DNA of 64,000 bases from Psychrobacillus sp042945595 (GTDB lineage: Bacteria; Bacillota; Bacilli; Bacillales_A; Planococcaceae): the NCBI RefSeq assembly GCF_042945595.1, contig NZ_CP168493.1:2170001-2234000 (forward strand), read 5' to 3'. Position 1 is the stretch's first letter; each line of letters opens with the position of its first letter. The translations under genes were made by a program, and so were the position numbers. The notes below the pieces were generated by a model that was not told the DNA's origin, did no database searches, and saw nothing but the letters and a program-made list of their open reading frames with translations. Below are positions 34,484 through 43,688 of the stretch, piece after piece.

Positions 34484-35499
34484 TATGCGTTCCCCCCATC
34501 TTTTTCTGCATAAACATGCTTCAATGCATCTTCTGGAGCAGCATATGGAGCATCTTCCGCATAATCAGTCGCTTCATTTACTTCTTTCATGATGCGATCA
34601 TTAATTTCTTTTTCTAATTCTTTCGTTAAAACACCTGTTTCTTTTAAATAAACAGCAAAGGTAATAATAGGATCTAGTGCTTTTCCTTCTGCAATATCCT
34701 CTGCAGTACGATATTGGCGATCATCATCATCCGAAGAGTGAGCAGTTAAACGGTAAGTCACTGCTTCGATTAAGCTTGGGCCTTCTCCGTTACGAGCACG
34801 ATCAGCCGCTTCTTTTACTACTTTATAAACAGCAATAGGATCTTTCCCATCGACAGTAACACCAGGCATACCGTAACTAGATGCACGATCTGCAACCGTT
34901 TTACTCGCTACTTGGCGTTCAAATGGAACAGAAATTGCGTAGTTATTGTTTTCAACCATTGTGATACATGGTAATTGATGTACTCCCGCGAAATTTAGCC
35001 CTTCGTGGAAATCTCCTTGGTTAGACGAACCTTCCCCAAGCGTTACAAAAGTAATAAAATCTTTTTTCTCAATTTTCGCAGCAAGTGCTACGCCAACTGC
35101 GTGTGGTAATTGAGTTGTAACTGGCGAAGAACCAGTAAGAATTCTATTTTTTTTCTGTCCAAAATGTCCAGGCATTTGTCGTCCACCAGAGTTTGGATCT
35201 TCTGCTTTCGCAAATGCTGATAACATTAAATCTTTGGCTGTCATACCAAAATGTAAAACAACCCCCATATCACGGTAGTATGGTGCGATATAATCTTTTG
35301 TATTATCAAGTGCAAATGCTGCTCCAACTTGTGCAGCCTCTTGACCTTGACAAGATATAACGAAAGGAATTTTTCCAGCGCGGTTTAATAACCACATACG
35401 TTCATCAATACGACGAGCCATTAGCATAGTTTCAAACATTCTTAACACATCTTCATTTGTTAAACCTAATTCTTCATGTCGATTTGTTGTCATTTCCAT
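34483..35499 (-). CDS. bkdAA: branched-chain keto acid dehydrogenase E1 alpha
   Basis: 338 residues. The thiamine diphosphate motif GEGSSNQGDFHEGLNFAG... ENNNYAIS is complete, the substrate loop YRLTAHSSDDDD carries the phosphorylatable-loop region of E1 alpha proteins, and MPGHFG and GSSPVTTQLPHAVG mark the cofactor site. It is 9 bp downstream of lpdV. The closest alternative would be acetoin or pyruvate dehydrogenase E1, but the gene order with bcd and bkdR argues for the branched-chain complex. Confidence 0.95.
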   Translation of the reverse strand: MEMTTNRHEELGLTNEDVLRMFETMLMARRIDERMWLLNRAGKIPFVISCQGQEAAQVGAAFALDNTKDYIAPYYRDMGVVLHFGMTAKDLMLSAFAKAEDPNSGGRQMPGHFGQKKNRILTGSSPVTTQLPHAVGVALAAKIEKKDFITFVTLGEGSSNQGDFHEGLNFAGVHQLPCITMVENNNYAISVPFERQVASKTVADRASSYGMPGVTVDGKDPIAVYKVVKEAADRARNGEGPSLIEAVTYRLTAHSSDDDDRQYRTAEDIAEGKALDPIITFAVYLKETGVLTKELEKEINDRIMKEVNEATDYAEDAPYAAPEDALKHVYAEKDGGNA

Positions 35500-35508
35500 T
35501 GCCTCCTT

Positions 35509-36939
35509 TTACATGTGAATTGCTTTACCATCAACAGCTAAAGCCGCCTCACCCATTACTTCACTAAGCGTAGGGTGTGGATGTATCGTGTGGGCGATTT
35601 CCCACGGTGTTGCATCAAGTACCATTGCAAGACCAGCTTCAGAGATCATATCTGTCACATGTGGTCCAATCATATGAACCCCTAAAATATCATTCGTCTC
35701 TTTATCTGCAACAATTTTGACAAAACCATCTGATTCTCCGTAAACAAGTGCTTTACCAATCGCTTTAAATGAGAACTTTCCAACCTTTACATCAAACCCT
35801 TGCTCTTTTGCTTGTTGTTCAGTAATACCAACGCTAGAAGCTTCTGGATTGGAATAAATGCAACGAGATACTAATTTATAGTCAATGGCTGAGACTTCAT
35901 TGCCTGCAATATGTTCTATTGCATTAATACCTTCATGACTTGCAACATGTGCCAGTTGAAGCCCTCCAATCACATCACCAATTGCATATATATGTGATTC
36001 CTTCGTTTGGAATGTATCAAATACTTGGATAAATCCTTTTTCTACAACGATATCGGTATTTTCTACACCAATTCCTTCAACGTTTGCTTGACGACCAACT
36101 GAGACAAGCATTTTTTCTGCAGTGAAGGTTTTCGTTTCCCCATTAATCTCAGCAGAAATAGTCACTACGTTACTTTCCGTTAGAAGTGTTTCGGGTAGAA
36201 CTTTTGCATTTGTTACAAATGTTATGCCTTTTTTAGCTAGAAGCTTTTGCATTTCTTTTGAAATATCTTTATCCTCAGTAGGGATAATTCGATCTGCATA
36301 TTCAATTACGGTTACTTCCACTCCAAAATCATTTAACATAGAAGCCCACTCAATTCCAATTACGCCTCCACCGACGATTACAATCGATTTCGGTAATTCT
36401 GTCATTGCTAATGCTTCATCTGAACTCATGACGAAATCTCCATCTATTTTTAGCCCGGGAAGAGTACGAGGTCTAGATCCAGTAGCAATAACTACGTTTT
36501 TCGGAATGAGCATTTCATTTTCATCGCCATTATTCATTTCAACTGAAATAGTTCCACCTGGTGATGGAGAGAAAATAGATGGACCTAGCATTCTTCCAGT
36601 ACCTTCATACACGTCTATTTTTCCTTTTTTCATCAATCCTTGAACACCTTGATGTAATTGGTTCACAATCGATTCTTTTCTAGCTTGCACACGACTAAAA
36701 TCAAGCGATACTTCTGAAGTATTTACGCCAAATTCTGCAGCGTGATTTTTCGTTGTTGAATAGACTTCAGCACTACGAAGCAATGCTTTACTTGGAATAC
36801 ATCCTTTATGCAAGCAAGTACCGCCAAGATTCCCCTTTTCAACGATTGCTGTTTTTAAGCCCAATTGAGCCGAACGGATAGCTGCGACATATCCGCCAGT
36901 ACCGCCACCGATTATGACTACATCATATTCTTTTGCCAA
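35509..36939 (-). CDS. lpdV: dihydrolipoyl dehydrogenase (E3) of the branched-chain complex
   Basis: About 476 residues from TTG 36939 (AKEYDVVIIGGGTGGYVAAI). AAGGGGGAT lies 6 bases before the TTG and the resulting N-terminus matches the family; the longer ATG frame begins upstream of this site. FAD motif GGGTGG; redox disulfide in GGTCLHKGCIPSK; NAD motif VGGGVIGIE; and the C-terminal HPHPTLSE with the catalytic His-Glu pair. It reoxidises the lipoyl arm of BkdB with NAD. Confidence 0.95.
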   Translation of the reverse strand: MAKEYDVVIIGGGTGGYVAAIRSAQLGLKTAIVEKGNLGGTCLHKGCIPSKALLRSAEVYSTTKNHAAEFGVNTSEVSLDFSRVQARKESIVNQLHQGVQGLMKKGKIDVYEGTGRMLGPSIFSPSPGGTISVEMNNGDENEMLIPKNVVIATGSRPRTLPGLKIDGDFVMSSDEALAMTELPKSIVIVGGGVIGIEWASMLNDFGVEVTVIEYADRIIPTEDKDISKEMQKLLAKKGITFVTNAKVLPETLLTESNVVTISAEINGETKTFTAEKMLVSVGRQANVEGIGVENTDIVVEKGFIQVFDTFQTKESHIYAIGDVIGGLQLAHVASHEGINAIEHIAGNEVSAIDYKLVSRCIYSNPEASSVGITEQQAKEQGFDVKVGKFSFKAIGKALVYGESDGFVKIVADKETNDILGVHMIGPHVTDMISEAGLAMVLDATPWEIAHTIHPHPTLSEVMGEAALAVDGKAIHM

Positions 36940-36965
36940 AGCTTTATCCCCCTTATCTTCCATCT

Positions 36966-37000
36966 AAGAAGGCCGCTTCATAAGAAAGACGGCCATTCTT
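36966..37000 (-). other. intercistronic hairpin between bcd and lpdV
   Basis: On minus: AGAATGGCCG, 14-base loop, CGGCCTTCTT (one mismatch). No T run follows, so it is not a standard terminator. It stands at the place where Bacillus subtilis has the buk gene and may set bcd mRNA stability relative to the rest. Confidence 0.5.
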
Positions 37001-37029
37001 TTAATTGATGAAATTAGTTGTTTCGCGTA

Positions 37030-38124
37030 TTAACGACCTGTAATAATATGTTTTCCATTTTGTAAAAATTGGCTACGAGATTTACTTACTCGAGCAATGC
37101 GCTCTTCTGCTAAACGGTCTGCTGCAACATATGTTGGAATACCGTCACGTTTTGAAATTTCAAAAATACGTTCGATTTTGTCATATATTGTTGCAACACG
37201 CTTCATTGCACGATCATGGTTATAACCATATAATTCATCCGCTACGTTAATTACACCACCGGAGTTAATTACATAGTCTGGAGCATATGCAATGCCCATC
37301 TCGTGGATTAAATCACCATGTTTTGTATCTCTTAATTGGTTATTTGCAGATCCCGCAATTACTTTTGCTTTTAATTGTGGAATTGTATTGTCATTAATAA
37401 TTGCGCCAAGTGCACATGGTGCAAATATGTCTACATCTTGTGAATAAATTTCATCTACACTTACTTGTACAGCACCGAATGCATTTACAGCACGGTCAAC
37501 TGATGCTTGGTTAATATCAGCGACAATTAGTTTAGCGCCTTCTTTATGTAGATATTCACATAATGTATAAGCTACGTTTCCTACACCTTGGACTGCAACT
37601 GTTTTCCCTTCAAGAGAATCCGTTCCAAAAGCTTCTTTTGCGGCTGCTTTCATTCCAACATATACGCCGTAAGCAGTTACTGGAGATGGGTTACCTGAAG
37701 AACCGAATGCTTCAGAAATACCAGTTACATAATTTGTTTCTTCATGAATTAAGTCCATATCTGCTACAGTTGTACCTACATCTTCAGCCGTAATATAACG
37801 GCCATTTAAGCCTTGGATGAAACGACCGAAAGCACGGAACATCTCTTCGTTTTTATCTTTTAGTGGATCCCCAATAATAACTGTTTTCCCGCCACCAAGG
37901 TTAAGACCAGCAGCTGCATTTTTATAAGTCATTCCTTTTGCTAAACGAAGAGCATCTTCAATTGCCTCTTCTTCCGTCGCATAGTTCCACATACGTGTTC
38001 CACCAAGTGCTGGACCTAATGTCGTATCATGAATAGCTATAATTGCTTTTAATCCTGAAGTTTTATCTTGGCAAAACACTAGCTGCTCGTAATCATAAGT
38101 CTCCATATATTTAAAAATTTCCAT
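37030..38124 (-). CDS. bcd: leucine dehydrogenase
   Basis: 364 residues, the family length. Catalytic Lys80 in LNLGGGKTVI and Lys68 in GMTYKNAAAG; the NAD-binding Rossmann motif VQGVGNVAYTL near 180; and SANNQL for the nicotinamide site. It reversibly deaminates Leu, Val and Ile with NAD, giving the keto acids for the Bkd complex. TAGGAGGAA precedes the ATG by 7 bases. The sequence strongly resembles leucine dehydrogenases of Sporosarcina-like bacteria from memory. First gene of the operon; 66 bp separates it from lpdV. Confidence 0.97.
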   Translation of the reverse strand: MEIFKYMETYDYEQLVFCQDKTSGLKAIIAIHDTTLGPALGGTRMWNYATEEEAIEDALRLAKGMTYKNAAAGLNLGGGKTVIIGDPLKDKNEEMFRAFGRFIQGLNGRYITAEDVGTTVADMDLIHEETNYVTGISEAFGSSGNPSPVTAYGVYVGMKAAAKEAFGTDSLEGKTVAVQGVGNVAYTLCEYLHKEGAKLIVADINQASVDRAVNAFGAVQVSVDEIYSQDVDIFAPCALGAIINDNTIPQLKAKVIAGSANNQLRDTKHGDLIHEMGIAYAPDYVINSGGVINVADELYGYNHDRAMKRVATIYDKIERIFEISKRDGIPTYVAADRLAEERIARVSKSRSQFLQNGKHIITGR

Positions 38125-38187
38125 CTGTAGTTCCTCCTAGTAGTTAAGTAATTATTTATTTTTTCGAAAATAATTATTTTCGTAAAA

Positions 38188-38278
38188 TACATCCCCATGT
38201 AATTAAACAATGCTTTTATGTTTGAAACCTCTTTGTATAACACTTTGAACACTTCAAGTAATTTTAGCATCCCCATGC
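38188..38278. promoter_or_regulatory. two CCCC-centred palindromes upstream of bcd
   Basis: TACATCCCCATGTA (38188-38201) and GCATCCCCATGC (38267-38278) share ATCCCCAT and lie 78 bp apart, 64 and 143 bp before the bcd start. Between them ACTTGAAGTGTTCAAAGT is a further inverted repeat. They could be BkdR sites. I find no -24/-12 sigma-54 promoter (GG-N10-GC) in this 164-bp region. Confidence 0.45.
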
Positions 38279-38288
38279 AAATATTACA

Positions 38289-40310
38289 TTAATCTAAATT
38301 ATATTTCTCTAGTTTGTAATATAAGGTCCGAAGTGAGATGTTTAGCTTTTTAGCAGTTTGTGATTTATTTCCACCACATACTTGTAATGCATTTAGTAAA
38401 ACCTTTTTCTCCATCTCATCCATCTGTTCAGCAAGCGTTCCTAATTGCTCCTCATCAAACCCATTATGCGAAAAAGACAAAATTGATTTTGGTAAATGAT
38501 GTTCCTCAATAATTCGATCTTGTGCTTCTAAAAAAATCATTGCTCGGCTAATGATATTCTCAAGTTCCCTTATGTTACCTGGCCAATCATAGAGCAACAA
38601 GCTCTCCATAGCTGATTTTGTAAATCCCTCAATATTGCGACCAAATTCTTTATTTAATTTTACTAATAAATGCTCCGCTATGGAAGAAATGTCTTGCTTT
38701 CTTTCTCTTAGAGAGGGAACATGTATTGGCATACGATTTAACTGAAAGTAGAAATCCTCTCGGAACATGCCTTCGCGCATTAATTTTTCTAGATTGAAAT
38801 AACTTGCAGCTATTATTCGAACATCCACTGGAATTGAAGTTGTTCCACCTATTCTTATAAAAGCATTTTCTCGAAGTACTCTTAAAAGCTTAGCTTGTGT
38901 TTTATTTGTTAACTCACCAACTTCATCTAAGAAGAGGGTTCCGGTATTTGCTTCATCAAACAGACCCGAATAACTGATTCCCTCTTCTTCATACCCAAAT
39001 AATTCACGTTCTAGTAGATGCTCTTCTTGAGAACTACAATTCACTCGAAAGAACCGATTATCTTTTCTATTACTAGCGCTATGAATGGCGTGTGCAAATA
39101 ATTCTTTTCCTGAACCGACTTCTCCCCTCAGAAGTACAGTCACAGGTACACTGGCTGCTAGCTTAGCTTGATTGACAGCAAATTGAATTTGTTCTGAATC
39201 CCCTAAAATATCTTCGAAGGAATAGCTTAACTCTAGGTTACGTATTAGTGTTCGGGCTTGGTCGAGTTCTTTCATTAACGTCCGAATTTCCGTCATATCA
39301 TGAATAACTCCCACACTACCTTTAAGCAGGTTATTAACGATTATTGGAGCGACATTCACAATCACGTCTTTTTTCTGTTTACCTACCCTTATGTTTACAC
39401 CTCGAATAGGTTTTCGAGTTTGAAGAACTTTCAAGTGAATACTTTCACCTTCCGAAATATCAGCCGTTGCTGGTTTCCCTATAACTTCTTCCTCGCTTAA
39501 TCCGGTAATGCGAGAATATGCTGGATTAATAAGAATTCCTTTACCTTCTTCATCCACTACTGATATCGCATCTTCGCTAGATTGGATGATTGCTTCAAGC
39601 ATTGTTTGTATTTCCGTAAGGTCCGTAATTTCTTCTGCAAGCCTAACTACTTCTGAAATGTCTTTAAAAACTGCAAAGGCTCCGATCTTTTTACCTTGCT
39701 CATTAATCATCGGATATCTTGAAGTTACTATTTTGGTACCGCTTTCAAGAATAAGTTCTTTATTAAGTTCAATCTGACCAGTTTCAAAAGTTCTCGGAAG
39801 CTCACTATGTGAAATTACATCAAATACGTGTTTCCCTATAGCATCTTCTATCGAAACCTTAGTCATGTTAGATGCACTTTTATTAAAGAAATTTACGATG
39901 CCTTTCTCATCAATACCAATCATACCTTCTTCGATTGAGTTAAAAATTAATTCTTGGTTCATTTTTTTATTATCTAATCTTTGAATAAATTTATTTTTTT
40001 CTTCTAATAATGTAACAATTAAATTTGCTATTTCACCTGGGATTAAAACTGTATTTACTGGACGTTCTGAAAGAAGTTCCAAAAATACTTCTTTGTTCCC
40101 TGTAACATCAATTATAATTTGAATATCTTCGTTTAAAAGGGGTTTCCAATCGGTATATGTATGAATATGATGCTTTTTTGCATATTGCATTCCTGGAGCA
40201 TTCTCATCAATATCAACGATTCCTTTTACTTGAAGGTAATCAGCCTGTTCAAACAGCCTCAAAAGTGCATATCCACCTTTACCCGCACCAATGATTAATA
40301 TGTTTTGCAA
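38289..40310 (-). CDS. bkdR: BkdR-like regulator with a degenerate sigma-54 contact loop
   Basis: 673 residues from TTG (GGGGGTGTG upstream). Residues 1-95 form a Rossmann-like domain (ILIIGAGKGGYALLRLF); two PAS domains span about 120-225 and 236-345; the AAA+ domain spans about 368-600 with Walker A GEVGSGKE (396-403), Walker B TLFLDE (458-463) and arginine finger region FREDFYFQLNR; and a Fis-type HTH closes the protein (GGNKSQTAKKLNISLRTLYY). At 441-450 the loop is EEEGISYSGL: the GAFTGA motif needed to contact sigma-54 is missing. It may thus act on a sigma-A promoter, as TyrR does. It sits upstream of bcd, same strand. Confidence 0.9.
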   Translation of the reverse strand: MQNILIIGAGKGGYALLRLFEQADYLQVKGIVDIDENAPGMQYAKKHHIHTYTDWKPLLNEDIQIIIDVTGNKEVFLELLSERPVNTVLIPGEIANLIVTLLEEKNKFIQRLDNKKMNQELIFNSIEEGMIGIDEKGIVNFFNKSASNMTKVSIEDAIGKHVFDVISHSELPRTFETGQIELNKELILESGTKIVTSRYPMINEQGKKIGAFAVFKDISEVVRLAEEITDLTEIQTMLEAIIQSSEDAISVVDEEGKGILINPAYSRITGLSEEEVIGKPATADISEGESIHLKVLQTRKPIRGVNIRVGKQKKDVIVNVAPIIVNNLLKGSVGVIHDMTEIRTLMKELDQARTLIRNLELSYSFEDILGDSEQIQFAVNQAKLAASVPVTVLLRGEVGSGKELFAHAIHSASNRKDNRFFRVNCSSQEEHLLERELFGYEEEGISYSGLFDEANTGTLFLDEVGELTNKTQAKLLRVLRENAFIRIGGTTSIPVDVRIIAASYFNLEKLMREGMFREDFYFQLNRMPIHVPSLRERKQDISSIAEHLLVKLNKEFGRNIEGFTKSAMESLLLYDWPGNIRELENIISRAMIFLEAQDRIIEEHHLPKSILSFSHNGFDEEQLGTLAEQMDEMEKKVLLNALQVCGGNKSQTAKKLNISLRTLYYKLEKYNLD

Positions 40311-40545
40311 AAATATTCACACCCCCACTTTATCTCTGCAACTTATTGCACTTCCCATATATCATACCTCAAGTTCCATGAGTTGACAATAATATTCTCA
40401 CATGTAAAATAAAATTTAATAGAACGCGCTAAAGGTTCATAGTCAATGAGAAAAATCTCGTACAAATAGCTTGGCTGTATGTCATATGGTATTTTTACCT
40501 TGATCTTTGATGCCTAAGGCTAAACAAAAAACAGGAGTGATTATT

Positions 40546-40785
40546 ATGGCACGTTTGGCTGCCTTAATCGTACTATTAATTCCTGGTATTCTCGCAGCGT
40601 TTGGCATTAAGCTAATGAGAGATACTTTTTTCGGAATACATATCTTACCTATTGGAGCATTGTGGTTTCAATTTATATGCGGAATTCTTTTCACAGTTTT
40701 AGGGTTGGGCTTTTTTGCAGGATTCCTGTTAAACAGAGATCGAAAAAATGGGAAAGTAGCACCTCGTTTTCAAAAGAAAAAGTAA
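40546..40785 (+). CDS. yqzF: DUF2627 membrane protein YqzF
   Basis: 79 residues from ATG 40546 (MARLAALIVLLIPGILAAFG); AGGAGTGAT lies 5 bases before it and the longer frame has no site. Two membrane segments (about 3-22 and 38-62) and a basic tail (RDRKNGKVAPRFQKKK). DUF2627 proteins have unknown function but in Bacillus lie beside bkdR, as here, where it is divergent from bkdR with 235 bp between. Confidence 0.88.
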   Translation: MARLAALIVLLIPGILAAFGIKLMRDTFFGIHILPIGALWFQFICGILFTVLGLGFFAGFLLNRDRKNGKVAPRFQKKK

Positions 40786-40881
40786 TTAAGATAAGCGGAA
40801 ACGCCCTTTAAGTGCAGCTTGTCTTTACTATTTCTAGAGTGCTTTGGACGAAACATTGGCTACACTATTACCGTTGGGTTT

Positions 40882-40924
40882 GTGTAGCTGGAAGTGACTA
40901 CGTCATTTCCAGCTACACTTTTTT
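40882..40924 (+). terminator. yqzF-side terminator
   Basis: 16-bp stem: GTGTAGCTGGAAGTGA (40882-40897) with TCATTTCCAGCTACAC (40903-40918), loop CTACG, then six T. Confidence 0.9.
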
Positions 40925-40994
40925 CGGTAGTCTTGTGGCAGATGTTTGTCCGTCGCCCTCTTGAAATTTGCAGAGACAAGTATCGTGAGAAATT

Positions 40995-41034
40995 AAAAGG
41001 ATCGTGAGTGACTGCGTCACTTCACGATCCTTTT
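40995..41034 (-). terminator. terminator after the phosphodiesterase gene
   Basis: Stem AAAAGGATCGTGAGTGA / TCACTTCACGATCCTTTT with one bulge and loop CTGCG; T-rich on both strands. Its apex shares AGTGACTRCGTCAYTT with the hairpin at 40882. Confidence 0.85.
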
Positions 41035-41063
41035 AAAATAGAACAACCAAATGATTGTTTTGT

Positions 41064-41783
41064 TTACCGTCTCTTTTGTATTTTTTCTATTTTTTCCGGA
41101 AAGTCCGTAATCCATCCAATAACGGAGTCATGCGGATTTGCGATATACTTCTCATTACCTTTTATATTGTAAAATCGTATTGGGAACCCTGCATTCCAAA
41201 TGGAATACATTAAATCTGTGCAGTAGAATTTTTTATTTAAATGGATTGCATTGATTTCTTTTATGGAAAACACATAATCCCAGTCTGTATTCTTTTTACC
41301 AATAAATGCAGTTTGTACATTAGCTTTCATGGCATGAATCGTTTGGAGAACGCTAAATTCAAAGGAAGAAAAATGAATATCCTTTACAGCTTTACTTTTT
41401 TCCACTACTTCACGAATTCTTTCATTTTTACCAAGAAAAGACTCTTTTAATTCCACATTTAGTTTGACACCCAATGGAATAGCGAAATGTAAAAATTCAT
41501 CAAACGTTAATACTCTGCTCCCCAAAAATTTCCTAAAAAAAGCATTACCTAATTTTAGTTGCAAAACTTCGTCTGCTAACATATCAGTTATTCTTCGTTT
41601 GTTGCCTGCCAAGCGAAAAAAATCGATATCATGCGTTACAAAGGCAACGCCATCTGCAGATAATTGTAGATCTAGTTCTATACCATCCGCATTTAACTTT
41701 ACGGCTTTTTTAAAAGCTCCAATCGAATTCTCTACCGATCTACAAGTAGCACCTCTATGTGCGTACACAGGAATATTAGACAT
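41064..41783 (-). CDS. glycerophosphodiester phosphodiesterase
   Basis: 239 residues of the GDPD TIM-barrel family. HRGATCRSVENSIGAFKKA carries the first catalytic His and Arg, ADGIELDLQLSADG the metal-binding Glu and Asp, FVTHDIDFFRL the second His. No signal peptide, so it is cytoplasmic, like YqiK/UgpQ. It releases glycerol-3-phosphate from deacylated phospholipids. Its ATG lies within the last codons of the FapA-family gene (8-base overlap), so they are probably co-translated. In B. subtilis a homologue is also near spo0A and bkdR. Confidence 0.92.
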   Translation of the reverse strand: MSNIPVYAHRGATCRSVENSIGAFKKAVKLNADGIELDLQLSADGVAFVTHDIDFFRLAGNKRRITDMLADEVLQLKLGNAFFRKFLGSRVLTFDEFLHFAIPLGVKLNVELKESFLGKNERIREVVEKSKAVKDIHFSSFEFSVLQTIHAMKANVQTAFIGKKNTDWDYVFSIKEINAIHLNKKFYCTDLMYSIWNAGFPIRFYNIKGNEKYIANPHDSVIGWITDFPEKIEKIQKRR

Positions 41784-43347
41784 TTAACTCCCCATTTTCA
41801 ATCTTAAATTTACCTTTTGTTGCTTTAGCTAAGGTTGTTGATTTATTACCAATATGAATAACCGTTCCAGCATTCGCTTCTTGTGTAATATTAACGAAAT
41901 AATCCGTAGAAGTACGAAGAAGTTTTAGGATTCTTTTTATTTCTACATCTAATTCTTTCATTTCACTTTCCATCATATGATATTTCTGTTTTGTTTGTTC
42001 ATAAGCAGCAATTTGTTGTTTTGACATAGTCTCTTTGAATTGATTTAGCTGGCTAATTTGAAAATTTAACCTTGTCCCTTCTTCTTGAAGCTTCACCATT
42101 TCTTCCGCTTTTATTTTTGCATTTTCAGTTAATATTTTTCTATCTATTCCTTGTACAATTAGTTCCGTCTTTCTCTCTAAACTATTTCCGGAATAAGCGG
42201 TAGTTATTGAATTAATCGCTATTGCTTTACCACCGATGATTTTCCCTTTTCGTTCATCTAATAATATTTCGTTCCCAAAAATAGTTGATCCCATTGAATA
42301 AAATCCAATGAATACGCTTTCTTTGGCTTCTAAAGTACAACCATTTGCGTGCTTTATAAAGATGTTCTTAAATGCTTCTATTTTCGTAATATCTTTACCA
42401 AAAACTCCACCTTTAATAAACACGTCGCCCTCAGTTGACTTTATTAATTCAGCAGAATTAACACCTTCGTTTGATTCTATAGATATATCTCCTGAAGCAA
42501 TTATGGAATATCCCGGCATGATTGTTCCTTTTATTTGGATGGATCCATCAAATTTTAAATTTCCTGTTTCTAAACCGACATCTCCATTAATAACAAGATG
42601 TTTTTGAACAGCAAGAACCCCATTTATTTCACCAATAACTCCGTTCGTTTTGGATCGAAGAACTATTTTTCCCTCTTCCTCTACTTCATATGCGGATTCA
42701 GTATCATATTTTAATGGTACATCATCACCTTTTTCAGAAGGCATCATTTCTCCAAGAATATTCCTACCTTCAATGCCTTCTTGTTCTGGTATTTTTTCTC
42801 CCAACCATGTACCTTCCTTTATTTCAACAATAAAATTCATATCAAAATAATCAGCTTTTCCATCTGCATTTATTTCGGGCTTTTTCTCTGCTTGTTGCAA
42901 GTACTTTACCATTGCGTCTGTTCCTTTTTTAGGAGGCAATCCGTTTGCGACTATGTATGCTTTTCCAGTTATTACTTTTTGGAAGTCTATTGGAACTTGT
43001 CCATAAATAATATTATTCTCCTTTAGTAGCACATTAATAGCTGATTGGATTTCTGCCGTATGTTCTTGTATATAGCTTTGTGATTCATAAATTGTAACAA
43101 CTGCTTGCATCTTGTCAGCACTAAGCTCTAATTCAAGACTATCTATCCAACTACCAATTTCGATTGGTTCATGTGACTTAGTTTCTACGGCTTTTTTTAA
43201 TGCCATAAAATTGGTGACTTTTAAACGTGCATGTTTACGAGTCACTTCATCGAATTTTTTCAGATTATACCCATCAACTTTTATTGTTATAAAAGCCCTT
43301 CCACTTTCTTCGGATAATACTACTTCTTTATTTTCTTCAATTATCAT
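41776..43347 (-). CDS. FapA-family (DUF342) polymer-forming protein
   Basis: 523 residues. The N-terminal half has the FapA head (MKYLQQAEKKPEINADGKAD-like region, EIKEGTWLGEKIPEQEGIEG). The centre, about 230-380, is a right-handed beta-helix of short repeats rich in Gly, Ile and Val (HLVINGDVGLETGNLKFDGS, IKGTIMPGYSIIASGDISIE). A coiled coil follows (about 415-470) and a small beta tail. Members were named for flagellar assembly but many have unknown functions. It would be the gene immediately downstream of the intact spo0A before the prophage entered. Confidence 0.85.
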   Translation of the reverse strand: MIIEENKEVVLSEESGRAFITIKVDGYNLKKFDEVTRKHARLKVTNFMALKKAVETKSHEPIEIGSWIDSLELELSADKMQAVVTIYESQSYIQEHTAEIQSAINVLLKENNIIYGQVPIDFQKVITGKAYIVANGLPPKKGTDAMVKYLQQAEKKPEINADGKADYFDMNFIVEIKEGTWLGEKIPEQEGIEGRNILGEMMPSEKGDDVPLKYDTESAYEVEEEGKIVLRSKTNGVIGEINGVLAVQKHLVINGDVGLETGNLKFDGSIQIKGTIMPGYSIIASGDISIESNEGVNSAELIKSTEGDVFIKGGVFGKDITKIEAFKNIFIKHANGCTLEAKESVFIGFYSMGSTIFGNEILLDERKGKIIGGKAIAINSITTAYSGNSLERKTELIVQGIDRKILTENAKIKAEEMVKLQEEGTRLNFQISQLNQFKETMSKQQIAAYEQTKQKYHMMESEMKELDVEIKRILKLLRTSTDYFVNITQEANAGTVIHIGNKSTTLAKATKGKFKIENGELNV

Positions 43348-43688
43348 GACTTATACACTTCCTTCTTATTTACATTATACTCACTTTTCTAACTATGGGT
43401 GGAAACAATAGAAAAAGTATATAAAAACAGTAATTTCGTATGCTTTTATCTTTATAGAAAAGGATTATTTCACTAAAACTCAAAACTTATATACCGCTAA
43501 TTATACTTTTATTTAATAAAAAGGATAAATGAGGAAATATTTTTAAAATTACTTATCTATCTCCAACAAAAAAACATCATCCCTTACTGATAAGTTTTCA
43601 TATCAATAAAAAATAATGTTTATTTATAGGTTCTTACACCATTATCCCAATTCACTTTGTTCAGTGCAAATAAGGTTTAAATCCTCTT
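43348..43688. other. gap between the FapA-family gene and the spo0A fragment
   Basis: 341 bp without a gene. It holds the probable spo0A terminator (43566-43620) and, before the FapA-family start, an AAGGAAG-type site at about 43352. I see nothing else. Confidence 0.6.
43566..43620 (-). terminator. probable native spo0A terminator
   Basis: On minus: AACATTATTTTTTATTGATA pairs, with several G-U pairs, with ATCAGTAAGGGATGATGTT, then TTTTTTG. It lies 69 bp after the stop of the spo0A fragment. Confidence 0.6.

Noticed and set aside
36122..36643. 173-codon ORF opposite lpdV
   Set aside because: Antisense shadow with no supporting start or domain.
38125..38288. sigma-54 promoter of the bcd operon
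   Set aside because: No GG-N10-GC with TGGCA/TTGCA character was found on the minus strand; GG and GC pairs present are at wrong spacing.
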